From Selenomonas sp. AE3005 (GTDB taxonomy: Bacteria > Bacillota > Negativicutes > Selenomonadales > Selenomonadaceae): a stretch of DNA of 64,000 nucleotides. The stretch's first letter is position 1, and every line of letters begins with the position of its first letter. The stretch is from assembly GCF_905233635.1 (NCBI RefSeq), contig NZ_CAJODG010000036.1:5055-69054 (forward strand). Direction: 5' to 3'. Shown in pieces: positions 18,226 to 26,406 of this stretch. The notes beneath the pieces were generated by a model. That model ran no database searches. It worked only from the letters and a program-made list of their open reading frames with translations, and was not told the origin of the DNA. The translations under genes were made by a program, and so were the position numbers.

Positions 18226-18408
18226 TTATCCTTTCCAATAGATACGGCATCTAATCCCCAACAGCAGAAACCAAAAGCCAAAACACCCTAAATATACCTT
18301 ATCGAGAGTATCCATATTCTGGTAGTCAACTCTAAAAGCCAGTAAATATATACCTGCTAAGGCAATCAGTACATCGATCGGCTTGATTGCTTTTTTTAAC
18401 CAATCCAC
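18226..18408 (-). CDS. Small two-helix membrane protein, function unknown
   Basis: 60 residues from GTG 18408, with AGGGGAC 8-10 bases upstream. Two hydrophobic stretches (VLIALAGIYLLAF, about 13-25, and VYLGCFGFWFLLLGI, about 38-52) give a hairpin membrane topology. It ends 2 bases before the HAD gene, so the two are probably translationally coupled. I do not recognise a family. Confidence 0.55.
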   Translation of the reverse strand: MDWLKKAIKPIDVLIALAGIYLLAFRVDYQNMDTLDKVYLGCFGFWFLLLGIRCRIYWKG

Positions 18409-18597
18409 CCCAAAGTCCCCTATCTATTGTCACTATAATCTTCTCTGTTCCTATGTTACTAAAAATCGCAGCCGCATTCAAGCATTTTACGGCAGGAAAT
18501 ACACTTGTTTGCAAGCACATTGTAGCACCATTCCCCGCTTCTAGGCAATGGTTCGCATTTAATTTATGTTTTAATTGATACTATTTTTTTCGCAGCG

Positions 18598-18691
18598 TTA
18601 TAACGAGGCAAGAAAATGTCCCCCACCTCAGCAGGTGGGGCACGAATAACAAAACAGGCGGCGAAGCATATCTCCCGCCTCGTTGAAACGC
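18598..18691 (+). repeat. Dispersed hairpin repeat, copy 1
   Basis: Begins TATAACGAGGC (preceded by GCGT), contains the hairpin CCCCACCTCAGCAGGTGGGG, the string GGCACGAATA and GGCGG...CCGCCTCGTTG, and ends GAAACGC. It is over 90% identical by eye to 20662-20755 and 41535-41620. Downstream bases to about 18850 are GC-rich and repeat a piece of the motif (GTGGGGCACGAATAC at about 18832-18846), so this copy may be part of a longer degraded element. Confidence 0.75.
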
Positions 18692-18850
18692 TAAGAGGAA
18701 CGGGGTGTGAACCTTCCTCCTTTCAGCGCTTAGTCATTCCGCCAGACAGGCCGCTGCTAGTGCAACCCGTCACTGGTTCGCGTGTCCGTTGCTTTTGGTG
18801 GACAGCTGCGCCGTCCACGTCAGCACCGACACGTGGGGCACGAATACAAA
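18692..18850. other. Non-coding, GC-rich segment beside repeat copy 1
   Basis: No credible gene. It carries several short palindromes and a second GTGGGGCACGAATAC like that of the dispersed repeat, suggesting a decayed mobile element or a structured RNA. Apart from repeat copy 1, the stretch 18409-18597 upstream shows nothing recognisable. Confidence 0.4.
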
Positions 18851-18888
18851 AAGGCCTCAAATCCTAAAAAATGCAGATTTGAGGCCTT
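18851..18888 (-). terminator. Terminator after the Rpn cassette
   Basis: Perfect 13-bp stem AAGGCCTCAAATC / GATTTGAGGCCTT, 10 bases after the stop of the 97-codon cassette frame, followed by TTTTTGTATT on the minus strand. Confidence 0.8.
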
Positions 18889-18898
18889 GGGGACAGGA

Positions 18899-19192
18899 TT
18901 ATGTTTTTTTCATTTCGTGGGCGAGTTCTTCAATTTCAGCCCGGGTTAAATCAACCCATTCCAGAATTTCATCAATCGGTTTATTCTTTTGCAGCATACG
19001 CATCGCTGTACGGCGGTCAGCAGTTTTTTCTCCTTCCACCATACCTTTAGCGAGGCCTTCTTCCATGCCTTCTGCACGGCCTTCTTCAATCCAGGCATCT
19101 TTATCGGACTCATAGTCCATGATGGCCATTTCGCGGTTCAGATAGTCAAGGCGTTCTTGCCGGTTCTGCATAAATATAGCAGCTTCATTCAT
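18899..19192 (-). pseudogene. Orphan C-terminal cassette of an Rpn-family nuclease
   Basis: 97 codons that repeat the C-terminal part of the upstream Rpn gene: MNEAAIFMQNRQERLDYLNR and MAIMDYESDKDAWIEEG are almost identical, then the tail diverges (EGMEEGLAKGMVEGEKTADR, a glycine/glutamate repeat, then a new ending). DNA identity with 19342-19492 is high, with 24 bases missing here. There is no nuclease core and no clear RBS. The frame stays open upstream into the end of the full gene in a different phase. It is either a decayed second copy or a spare tail that recombination could swap in. Confidence 0.7.
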
Positions 19193-19202
19193 AGCCAGTT
19201 CC
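19079..19202 (-). repeat. Duplicated Rpn C-terminal segment, distal copy
   Basis: Near-identical to 19342-19492 apart from an in-frame 24-base gap and a handful of mostly third-position changes. The two form a direct repeat about 260 bases apart. Confidence 0.8.
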
Positions 19203-19212
19203 TTGGTGTTCT

Positions 19213-20106
19213 TTATAACATAGACTTTAATTCGGTAAGGCGCTGTTCGGTAAGCCCAGTTTTTTCGCTAATCTCAGCTAATGGTTTGTTCTCTTTTATC
19301 ATTTTAATTGCTGTAATCATATTGCTTTCGCCTTCATTTTTGCCTTCTTCAATCCAGGCATCTTTATCGGATTCATAGTCCATGATGGCCATTTCGCGGT
19401 TCAGGTAGTCGAGGCGTTCCTGCCGGTTCTGCATAAATATAGCGGCTGCGTCCAGCGCAGTCTGAATTGCAACTTCATTCATAGCCAGTTCCTCCATTTC
19501 TTTGGCATCCAGTTTGTTGGAGAAGTAAGCCAGCCAGCGCTCCACACTGGTCATTTCGCTGACGGGCTTTTTCTGGAACTTGGGGACTTCGAGGAAATGC
19601 AGTTCCATGTCTTCGTTCAAGCGGCGACCTGTTTCCTTGTTGTAAATGCTGTACATGGAGTGCGCCGGCTCGCCGGGGAAAATCGTGTAGCGCAGGATGT
19701 TGATGGTGATGGACGTTTTCAAATTCTGATACTTCCCCCCCTTGGCGAGGTTCATCAGGTACATCTGCGACCAATAGTAAAGGGTGCGGCGTTCCATGTT
19801 TTTCTTGTCCACAATCTGGACTTCCACATCAATCTGCGTGCCATCCTCAGTGACGCAGAAAATATCCAAACGGGTGAGCTTGTCGTCATCATAGAGCGGG
19901 ACAATCTCACTGTTTTGGAACTGAATGTCCTTTATGGCCTTAGCCTCGTGACGGTCAAGGACTGCGTTGAGAAAATCGATGGTGACCTGCTTCCGCTCAT
20001 CCTTGCCGAAGATGAACTTGAACAGGACATCATTCATGGGATTGTATTTTTTGTTGGCAATATCGTTTTCAATAGCCTGCTTGATTAGGTCTTTTGGGTA
20101 TGTCAT
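19213..20106 (-). CDS. Rpn-family recombination-promoting nuclease / PD-(D/E)XK transposase-like protein
   Basis: 297 residues from ATG 20106 (AAAGGAG 8 bases upstream). The longer frame to 20235 has no RBS. The N-terminal core reads YNPMNDVLFKFIFGKDERKQ (about 19-38). The PD-(D/E)XK active site follows in LTRLDIFCVTEDGTQIDVEVQIV (about 86-110: D, then E-V-Q). MERRTLYYWSQMY is also diagnostic. The C-terminus carries a charged NR-QERLDYLNREMAIMDYE repeat region shared with the adjacent cassette. Rpn proteins are DNA endonucleases linked to RecA-independent recombination and, in recent work on the family, to phage defence. The tail is the variable part in this family. Confidence 0.88.
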   Translation of the reverse strand: MTYPKDLIKQAIENDIANKKYNPMNDVLFKFIFGKDERKQVTIDFLNAVLDRHEAKAIKDIQFQNSEIVPLYDDDKLTRLDIFCVTEDGTQIDVEVQIVDKKNMERRTLYYWSQMYLMNLAKGGKYQNLKTSITINILRYTIFPGEPAHSMYSIYNKETGRRLNEDMELHFLEVPKFQKKPVSEMTSVERWLAYFSNKLDAKEMEELAMNEVAIQTALDAAAIFMQNRQERLDYLNREMAIMDYESDKDAWIEEGKNEGESNMITAIKMIKENKPLAEISEKTGLTEQRLTELKSML

Positions 20107-20367
20107 GGTAAACGCACTCCTTTGGGTTTCTAATTGGATTATACCATGAAACAGGATAATTTTCAGCAAATTCCTGTGGTAAACTTTTGCGTTATCGTGG
20201 CTTACAGGCAATTCTGTGCGGTCGTTTTTTAGCAATCAGTGTATTTCTGCCCTGTACAACCATTTGTAATCCATCGAAAATGCAACCGGTGCGAATGATA
20301 ATCCTGCAAGAATATTTAACTCTTACCGATTCTTGTACATATTAAAATCCCGGCTCTTTCAGCTCCC

Positions 20368-20636
20368 GCTATTCCTTTGTACGGAAAAAGCTGGGCATTA
20401 AGACCACATTCCACATGCTGCGGCATGATATGGCCAGCCGGATGAAAGGCACCCATATTTTTGACCTCAAAGATATTCAAACCCAGCTGGGGCATTCCAG
20501 CATCCAAATCACCATGGATATATATACCCATATTGACGAGGAACAGAACCAAAAAGTCAGCGGCTGGCTGGAAAGCGGCGTAAGTGACTTGTTAAACGAT
20601 AAGCAGTCTTTTGAACATAAATGCATAGGAAAATAA
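20368..20636 (+). pseudogene. C-terminal remnant of a tyrosine-recombinase integrase
   Basis: The plus strand encodes GIKTTFHMLRHDMASRMKG followed by DIQTQLGHSSIQITMDIYTH. These are integrase box II (H-x-L-R-H), the LGHSS loop and the catalytic Tyr of MDIYTH. Nothing upstream supplies the N-terminal and core-binding domains, so only about the last 85 codons remain. It lies 270 bases from tRNA-Leu, a usual integration target, and points toward it. It is best read as the scar of a lost integrative element. Confidence 0.75.
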
Positions 20637-20648
20637 AACAATACCTAA

Positions 20649-20793
20649 ATTTACTTACCCCTATAACGAGGCAAGAAAATGTCCCCCACCTCAGCAGGTG
20701 GGGGCACGAATACCAAAACAGGCGGCGAGCATATCTCCCACCTCGTTGAAACGCCAAGACAACGGCGTTATAAAAATATGGGGGTAAGTAAAT
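20649..20793. repeat. 13-bp inverted repeat enclosing dispersed repeat copy 2
   Basis: ATTTACTTACCCC at 20649-20661 is perfectly inverted as GGGGTAAGTAAAT at 20781-20793. Together with the TATAACG...CGTTATA ends this makes a nested palindrome of about 145 bp. It is not a target-site duplication, which would be direct. Confidence 0.7.
20662..20772 (+). repeat. Dispersed hairpin repeat, copy 2
   Basis: 111 bp from TATAACGAGGC to GGCGTTATA, with the internal hairpin CCCCCACCTCAGCAGGTGGGGG. Short terminal inverted repeats (TATAACG / CGTTATA) suggest a MITE-like element. It lies between the integrase remnant and tRNA-Leu. Confidence 0.75.
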
Positions 20794-20866
20794 AAATTTG
20801 ACTCTACCGATTAAATTCTGGTGGCTGTCAACTGGCTGTCAATCCCCTAAAAAAAATACAACAAAA

Positions 20867-20893
20867 AAGCCCCGTGAAAATCTCACGGAGCCT
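20867..20893 (-). terminator. Terminator of tRNA-Leu
   Basis: Hairpin GCTCCGTGA / TCACGGGGC followed on the minus strand by TTTTTTGTTG, just past the tRNA 3' end. Confidence 0.8.
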
Positions 20894-20904
20894 TGATTTA
20901 CAAG

Positions 20905-20991
20905 TGGTGCCGGCGATCGGACTTGAACCGATACGTTGTTGCCAACGGCAGATTTTGAGTCTGCTGCGTCTGCCAATTCCGCCACGCCGGC
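20905..20991 (-). tRNA. tRNA-Leu (anticodon CAA)
   Basis: Reads 5' GCCGGCGTGGCGGAATTGGC on the minus strand, pairs its acceptor with CGCCGGC and ends in encoded CCA. Anticodon stem GCAGA/TCTGC holds loop CTCAAAA, so the anticodon is CAA (UUG codons). The long variable arm (CGTTGGCAACAACG) confirms a class II leucine tRNA. Confidence 0.95.
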
Positions 20992-21101
20992 GTTAGCAAC
21001 CATAATGCGTTGCTGACAAAAAATATATTAGCATACATAGAAGTTATTGTCAAACACTTTTTTTAATAAACAATCAATTCCAGTAAAAACCCACCATACT
21101 T

Positions 21102-23048
21102 TTATTCAAGCCACTTTGTATTACGATGTTTTTCAATAAAAGCGACAAATTCATCTATTGACAGCGGCGGCGAGAAATAATAGCCCTGTTCATATTCACA
21201 GCCCATATCAGCCAGTGTCTGAGCCATATGCTTATCTTCTACGCCTTCCACGATAATAGATATTTTTTCATCGCAGAACATTTTCATAATATGGACGAGC
21301 ATGTTGCTCGAGCTGCGGAAATGTGACCATACCAGCTGCATGTCTATTTTTACCATGCTGAATGGCAAATTCAGCAGACGTACCAGATTAGACGTCCCGG
21401 CACCAAAATCATCAAGCAGGAACCGTACGCCAATGTTTTCCATTTTTTGCATTTGGGAGGCCAACGTATCCATATCCCCGGTGGCAGATTCTGTAATCTC
21501 CAGCCGAATCTTATGCAAAGGAATCTTATGGCGTCTGGCAATGCGGTCGAGTTCTTCACCCAGGTCTTTATTCATGCATTGCGCCGGTGACAGGTTGACC
21601 GTCACAAAATCTATCCCCAACGCTGCCAGATCATAATCACTGATAAATTGACATGTCTTGGCAAAAATCTGACGTCCCAGTTCCATAATATTGCCAGACT
21701 TCTCCGCAATAGGAATGAATTCCTGTGGTGGTATATACCCCAGCTCATCATCATATAACCTGGCCAGAACTTCTGCCACATTCATCTTATTTTGTTTAAC
21801 AGCATATAACGGCTGCAGATTTATCTCTAAGCTGCCATTGCGTAAAGCCTTGCCCAGGGCAATTTTTATTTTTTCCTGACGATTGATTTTTTCCAAAAGC
21901 ATCTCGTCAACTACATACACCTCGGGATTATCAATTCTGGACACCTCGCTGAAAGCGCGTTCCAAACAAATCTCTACGGAATTGACATCGACTTTAGGAA
22001 TGGAACGGGATAGGAAAATCGTATCCACATCCAGGGGCACTTCCACCCCACCATTGGCATGCCATGATTTCAGGAAACGTTCCTTAATGCTTTTGGTCAT
22101 TCCCTGCACATCTACATAGTCAAGGCTTTGATTAAGCAGTATCAACTGTCCATTACCAAAGTAAAAGATATAGAATCCCTTAAACTGCGCATTCAGCCAG
22201 GTACCGATATTGGCCAGGCTGGCGTACATCGGTTCCGTACTGTAAACAGCTTTATAGAGCATATAGTCTTTGACGCAAATCCCCAGGCAGGAAAAAGGCA
22301 CACCGGACAGGATAAATTCGGTCACCATTTCCGAAAAAGCCGCCCGGTTAAAGACATCTACCTTTCTATCCCTAAAAGAGTCAGGATTCTGAGCCGTGAG
22401 GAAAATAATCAGGATTACCAGCAGACTGAAGAAACTCGTCACCAGCGTATTCATGAAGGAATGGCGCATGACCAGGCCGACAGCCAGGATTATATTACCT
22501 GTATAAAGGCCCATCTGCAACTTCAAAGACATTTCCCTGCGCCAGTAAAATACCACGCCGAGCGAGGCCAGAATATAAAACCAGGTGCAGTAATAAATGG
22601 AGTAATACATGCTGGTATTATGATACCCCGATACCGGATCCATGGTAAAAATCGCCGCTGTCCATGGGGTAGAGAGCACCATAATCACGAGTAGTATAGC
22701 CGGCAGTGTCAAAATGCGGGAAAACAGATTGCCCCACCGTTTGGGAGCATCTGCCACCTCAGCCGCATAAGCAAACAAGGCCCAGCCACGCAGGATAAAG
22801 CTGATAAAATAAGCCATGTTAAGCCCATACGAAAAAGACAGGGGATATTCCTGCCAAACTTCATTTAATTCACATGACCAAATATCTGTAACTGTCATGA
22901 AAAGGTTCATCACCATGACCAGCCAGAAATATTGGCTTTTCTTGGTTGGCAACTGACGGCGCAAGTAATATACGACCATCAATATAATTTGTACGGGAAT
23001 GGTTGCCAAAGCAAAGTCATAGTTGTAAGCACTAAGCCAATTACCCAT
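21102..23048 (-). CDS. Membrane EAL-domain cyclic-di-GMP phosphodiesterase with degenerate GGDEF region
   Basis: 648 residues from ATG 23048 (AGGGAAAT before it; ATG 23063 is the alternative). Seven or so hydrophobic segments fill residues 1-225, like a 7TM sensor. Residues about 230-375 resemble a GGDEF fold without the GG(D/E)EF motif. The EAL domain (about 390-640) keeps the catalytic set: AEVLARL (EVL for EAL), NLSPAQ, EITES, LDDFGAG, KIDMQLV, EGVED and QGYYFSPPL. It should hydrolyse c-di-GMP at the membrane, controlling motility or surface attachment. Confidence 0.9.
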   Translation of the reverse strand: MGNWLSAYNYDFALATIPVQIILMVVYYLRRQLPTKKSQYFWLVMVMNLFMTVTDIWSCELNEVWQEYPLSFSYGLNMAYFISFILRGWALFAYAAEVADAPKRWGNLFSRILTLPAILLVIMVLSTPWTAAIFTMDPVSGYHNTSMYYSIYYCTWFYILASLGVVFYWRREMSLKLQMGLYTGNIILAVGLVMRHSFMNTLVTSFFSLLVILIIFLTAQNPDSFRDRKVDVFNRAAFSEMVTEFILSGVPFSCLGICVKDYMLYKAVYSTEPMYASLANIGTWLNAQFKGFYIFYFGNGQLILLNQSLDYVDVQGMTKSIKERFLKSWHANGGVEVPLDVDTIFLSRSIPKVDVNSVEICLERAFSEVSRIDNPEVYVVDEMLLEKINRQEKIKIALGKALRNGSLEINLQPLYAVKQNKMNVAEVLARLYDDELGYIPPQEFIPIAEKSGNIMELGRQIFAKTCQFISDYDLAALGIDFVTVNLSPAQCMNKDLGEELDRIARRHKIPLHKIRLEITESATGDMDTLASQMQKMENIGVRFLLDDFGAGTSNLVRLLNLPFSMVKIDMQLVWSHFRSSSNMLVHIMKMFCDEKISIIVEGVEDKHMAQTLADMGCEYEQGYYFSPPLSIDEFVAFIEKHRNTKWLE

Positions 23049-23143
23049 ATTTATTTCCCTCATAATGCTTTCTCTTTTATTCTCTCAGTATGATAGATTC
23101 GACAATCAATTTATTTTTCCCTGCTGAATTTTTTAAAAAGAAA

Positions 23144-23168
23144 AACGCACCTGCCAGGCAAGTGCGTT
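23144..23168 (-). terminator. Terminator of the NSS transporter gene
   Basis: Hairpin AACGCACTTGCC / GGCAGGTGCGTT on the minus strand with a TTTTTC tail, 18 bases after the stop. Confidence 0.75.
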
Positions 23169-23185
23169 TAAAAGCATTATTAAAA

Positions 23186-24586
23186 TCAGTTTATCAAGCC
23201 AAAGGCCTGCAGGCAAAGGATTACCATTACCACAGGAGCTACATAGCGGATAATCACGCGGTAAAGACCTTTGCGCGGCATGTGGCTGCCATCGGCCTCC
23301 ATTTCGGAAATAATCCATTCCGGTTTTACCAGCCAGCCGATAAGAATTGCCGACAGGAAAGCAATAATCGGCATCATGCAGGCCGTACTGATATAGTCCA
23401 TGATATCGAGCAGCTGTCCCGTAGAACCATTAGGCAGGCCCACCTCCACATAAAAGAGGCTGTAGCCCAAAGCAATTACGACTGTAACAACAGTATAGAA
23501 AGTGCTGACAACCAGCGTAACTTTTTTACGTTCAGCCTGGAAGATTTCCATACAGTTAGCTACGATAGCCTCCAGCACCGAGATACAGCTGGTCAGGGCA
23601 GCAAAAATTGCCATCAGGAAGAAAGCTGCACCGATGATAATACCCACAATTCCCAGAGAATTGAATACCTTCGGCAGGGATACAAACATGAGTTTCGGGC
23701 CAGCAGCCATGCCTTCCATACCGGAGAAAGCAAAGATTGCCGGGATAATCATCATACCTGCCAGAACTGCTACAGCAGTATCCACAATCGCAATCTGGGA
23801 TACGGACTGATTAAGGTTTACGTCCTTCTTAACATAGGAACCATAGGTAATCATGATACCCATAGCCACACTCAAAGAATAAAACATCTGGCTCATGGCA
23901 TCCAGTACAATCTGAATGTACTTGCCAAGAGTCAGCCCCTCAAAGTTGGGCAGCAAATAAATAGCCATGCCCTGCAAGCCGGTACGTACTGCGCCGCTGG
24001 GGTCATGAACCTCCAGTGTCAGCACATAGAGGGAAATCAGAATAACCGTAACCAGCAGCACAGGCATTATAATACGGGAAGAAGCCTCAATGCCCCGTTC
24101 TACCCCGCGGTAAACGACATACGCCGTTGCCAGCATGAAAATTGCAGCATAAATGCCAGATTCCACAGGATTGGTAATAAAGCCTACAAAATATTCATCA
24201 CTGGCTGCCGCCGCGCCGCTGCCGGTCAAAAAGACCACCGCATATTTGGTAATCCATCCACCGATAACTGCATAATAAGTCATTATAATTGCCGGTACCA
24301 TAAATGTCAGGATTCCCAAAAACTTCCAGCCGGGTTTCATGGCGCCATAGGCCTTAATGGAACTAAGCTGGGTACGGCGTCCAATTGCCAGGTCCGATGA
24401 CAACAACGCATAACCAAACGTCAGCAACAAAATCAGATACGTCAGCAGGAAAATTCCGCCGCCATCCTTTGCCGCAAAATAAGGAAACCGCCATAAATTA
24501 CCCACACCTACTGCGGAGGCGGCTGCCGCCAGGACGAATCCCAGCTGGCCGGAAAAGCTGCTGTCCTTGCTTTTTTTCTCGTTCAT
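23186..24586 (-). CDS. Sodium-dependent transporter of the neurotransmitter:sodium symporter (SNF) family
   Basis: 466 residues from ATG 24586 (AGAGGTGATGTAC upstream). About eleven to twelve membrane helices. The unwound TM1 sodium/substrate motif is present (AAAASAVGVGNLWRFPYFA, about 18-36), followed by the GGGIFLLTYL of TM1-2. TM6-8 regions (FYSLSVAMGIMITYGSYV, about 245-262) fit bacterial LeuT/TnaT-like homologues. It would take up an amino acid or related amine with sodium. It has its own terminator, so it is probably monocistronic. The substrate is not deducible. Confidence 0.9.
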   Translation of the reverse strand: MNEKKSKDSSFSGQLGFVLAAAASAVGVGNLWRFPYFAAKDGGGIFLLTYLILLLTFGYALLSSDLAIGRRTQLSSIKAYGAMKPGWKFLGILTFMVPAIIMTYYAVIGGWITKYAVVFLTGSGAAAASDEYFVGFITNPVESGIYAAIFMLATAYVVYRGVERGIEASSRIIMPVLLVTVILISLYVLTLEVHDPSGAVRTGLQGMAIYLLPNFEGLTLGKYIQIVLDAMSQMFYSLSVAMGIMITYGSYVKKDVNLNQSVSQIAIVDTAVAVLAGMMIIPAIFAFSGMEGMAAGPKLMFVSLPKVFNSLGIVGIIIGAAFFLMAIFAALTSCISVLEAIVANCMEIFQAERKKVTLVVSTFYTVVTVVIALGYSLFYVEVGLPNGSTGQLLDIMDYISTACMMPIIAFLSAILIGWLVKPEWIISEMEADGSHMPRKGLYRVIIRYVAPVVMVILCLQAFGLIN

Positions 24587-24712
24587 GTACATCACCTCTA
24601 ATTCTTAATAAGACTATTATACACTATTACAGTTATTTGTAAAGTATTTTATTATTTATATAGACCTTTGTTCTTCTCTATTAAACATATATTTTAGCCT
24701 TAACAAAAAAAC

Positions 24713-24748
24713 AGCCGTAATCCTGGCCATATACCAAGATTTACGGCT
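24713..24748 (-). terminator. Terminator of udk
   Basis: AGCCGTAAATC pairs imperfectly with GATTACGGCT across the loop; TTTTTTTG follows on the minus strand. Confidence 0.75.
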
Positions 24749-24795
24749 GCTTGAGTTAATCCGCTCTGTTATGTCAAATGGACATTTGTATATTG

Positions 24796-25419
24796 TTAAT
24801 CCGCATCAGGATTTTCCAAAATATGTTCTATTTTGGTTTTCATCACATCAAAAGCCACATCGTTCAAGCCACTGTTGAGTACGATATCAGCCACATTACG
24901 CGTCGGTTCCACATAAAGATAATGCATCGGCTTAACCGTTGCCAGGTAATGCTCAATGATATCCTGCAGTTCGCGGCCGCGTTCATCCATGTCACGAACC
25001 ACGCGGCGCAGAATGCGTTCATCAGCGTCAGCTTCTACGAAAATCTTTATGTCAAAAGCATCGCGCAAACGTTCATCCTGTAAGATAAGAATACCTTCCA
25101 CGACAATGACGCGGCTGGGATAAATGGTAATCGTTTTATCCGAACGGTTATGCTGCGTAAAATCATATACCGGACATTTTACGCTTTTACCCTGTTTAAG
25201 TTCTTCCAGGTGCTTAACGAGCAAATCTGTTTCGAGTGCCTGCGGATGGTCGTAGTTTATCCTGCGGCGTTCCTCCATAGACAAGGCATCATTAGCGCGA
25301 TAATAGTTGTCATGATAAATGACGGTTATGTTTTCACCAAAAAAACTTTTCAAGCGATTAGTAAAGGTGGATTTCCCCGAGCCGGAACCTCCAGCTATAC
25401 CGATAATCGTTGTTTTCAT
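24796..25419 (-). CDS. udk: Uridine kinase
   Basis: 207 residues from ATG 25419, preceded by AAAGGAGGTGTTGC. P-loop GIAGGSGSGKST is at about 6-17. IYHDNYYRA (about 36) and the lid/substrate region YDHPQALETDLL (about 57) match uridine/cytidine kinases, as do VEGILILQDERLRDAFDIKIFV (two runs around 105-126) and the arginines of RRVVRDMDERGR. It phosphorylates uridine and cytidine to the monophosphates for pyrimidine salvage. It is monocistronic by its spacing and terminator. Confidence 0.95.
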   Translation of the reverse strand: MKTTIIGIAGGSGSGKSTFTNRLKSFFGENITVIYHDNYYRANDALSMEERRRINYDHPQALETDLLVKHLEELKQGKSVKCPVYDFTQHNRSDKTITIYPSRVIVVEGILILQDERLRDAFDIKIFVEADADERILRRVVRDMDERGRELQDIIEHYLATVKPMHYLYVEPTRNVADIVLNSGLNDVAFDVMKTKIEHILENPDAD

Positions 25420-25554
25420 TTGGTGCAACACCTCCTTTGATAATACAGCATTAGGAGTATTATATCACAAAAAACACATGTAAAAAACTGACAATTTGAA
25501 TAAATAGTTTATAGAGTCAATCCATACAAAACAATATTACCACTGCCCCATTGG

Positions 25555-26289
25555 TCACTGCTGGTCCTGCTGCAAAAGCTCATACAACTCGACCATTTCA
25601 CTAATCCTTGTCACTTCTTCTATGCTCAGTTCATGCCGTCTTGCCTTGCCTGTACTGCTATTATAATAAACAATACTGCCCTGTTTGGACTGGGCAATAC
25701 GTTTAAACGCCGCTACCGTTTTCTTGTCAGCATTGACCACATAATTTTCCGATAGCCATTCCGCGTCGGAGGCCATGTGTTTATGCATGGTTGACGGGTC
25801 AAAAGACAGCGTCGTGGTCTGACCGCCGGCGGCAATGTCCAGATGGTCTCCCATCACCCAGGCCGTCTGCTCTGCATCATGAATAGTGTAAAAATAATAG
25901 ACGTCGTTTTTCAGCAGGCATCCCCCCTGCCCTTCGGCCACAAATGGACGCAAATACACACCAGGTGCCAGCTTTTTCGGCCATGTATGTTTATAATAAG
26001 TAACGCCATTGATAGTTTCTGAATGCATGCCGCCTTTCAGGTCCTGCTCTTTCTTTTCTGCGGCTTTTTTTGCTGCCGCCGCCTGGATAAGTGCCGGGTC
26101 AACCTTCTCTTCCGGCTCTTTTTCCTGTTTCTTCGCCGCAGGTGCTGTTTCTGTCATCGTCTGCGCTGCCTGCCGTGCTTTTTCTACTTTGGCATGTTCT
26201 GTTTCATAGGCAAAATAAGCCGCCACACCGATGACCATAATCAGCAGGTACAAAACTGCTGCAACAGCGATGATGTGGGATTTTTTCAT
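25555..26289 (-). CDS. Membrane-anchored protein of unknown function
   Basis: 244 residues. One N-terminal transmembrane anchor (IIAVAAVLYLLIMVIGVAAYFAY, about 5-27) is followed by a charged Ala/Lys/Glu-rich linker to about 85. A compact domain then begins INGVTYYKHTWPKKLAPGVY and contains several aromatic residues and YYFYTIHDAEQTAWVMGDHL. The domain is probably outside the inner membrane. I see no catalytic signature. It lies between udk and trmD, separated from trmD by a strong terminator. Confidence 0.7.
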   Translation of the reverse strand: MKKSHIIAVAAVLYLLIMVIGVAAYFAYETEHAKVEKARQAAQTMTETAPAAKKQEKEPEEKVDPALIQAAAAKKAAEKKEQDLKGGMHSETINGVTYYKHTWPKKLAPGVYLRPFVAEGQGGCLLKNDVYYFYTIHDAEQTAWVMGDHLDIAAGGQTTTLSFDPSTMHKHMASDAEWLSENYVVNADKKTVAAFKRIAQSKQGSIVYYNSSTGKARRHELSIEEVTRISEMVELYELLQQDQQ

Positions 26290-26345
26290 AGCTTATCCTC
26301 CTGGTATCTCTCACAATTACATTTATACTTTATTCAATACGACAA

Positions 26346-26397
26346 ACGAGCGAAATTTTCCTGCCCGCTAATGATAGTCAGGAAAACTTTCGCTCGT
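26346..26397 (-). terminator. Terminator of the rpsP-trmD operon
   Basis: Long hairpin: ACGAGCGAAA plus TTTTCCTG pairs with CAGGAAAA plus TTTCGCTCGT, about 18 bp, 10 bases after the trmD stop. Confidence 0.8.
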
Positions 26398-26406
26398 CTG
26401 TTAGAT

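Noticed and set aside
20316..20552. 78-codon minus-strand frame over the integrase remnant
   Set aside because: The opposite strand encodes clear integrase box II and the catalytic tyrosine; this frame is its shadow.
23090..24400. 436-codon plus-strand frame over the NSS transporter
   Set aside because: It is the shadow of the transporter's reading frame and full of His/Asn/Gln without motifs.
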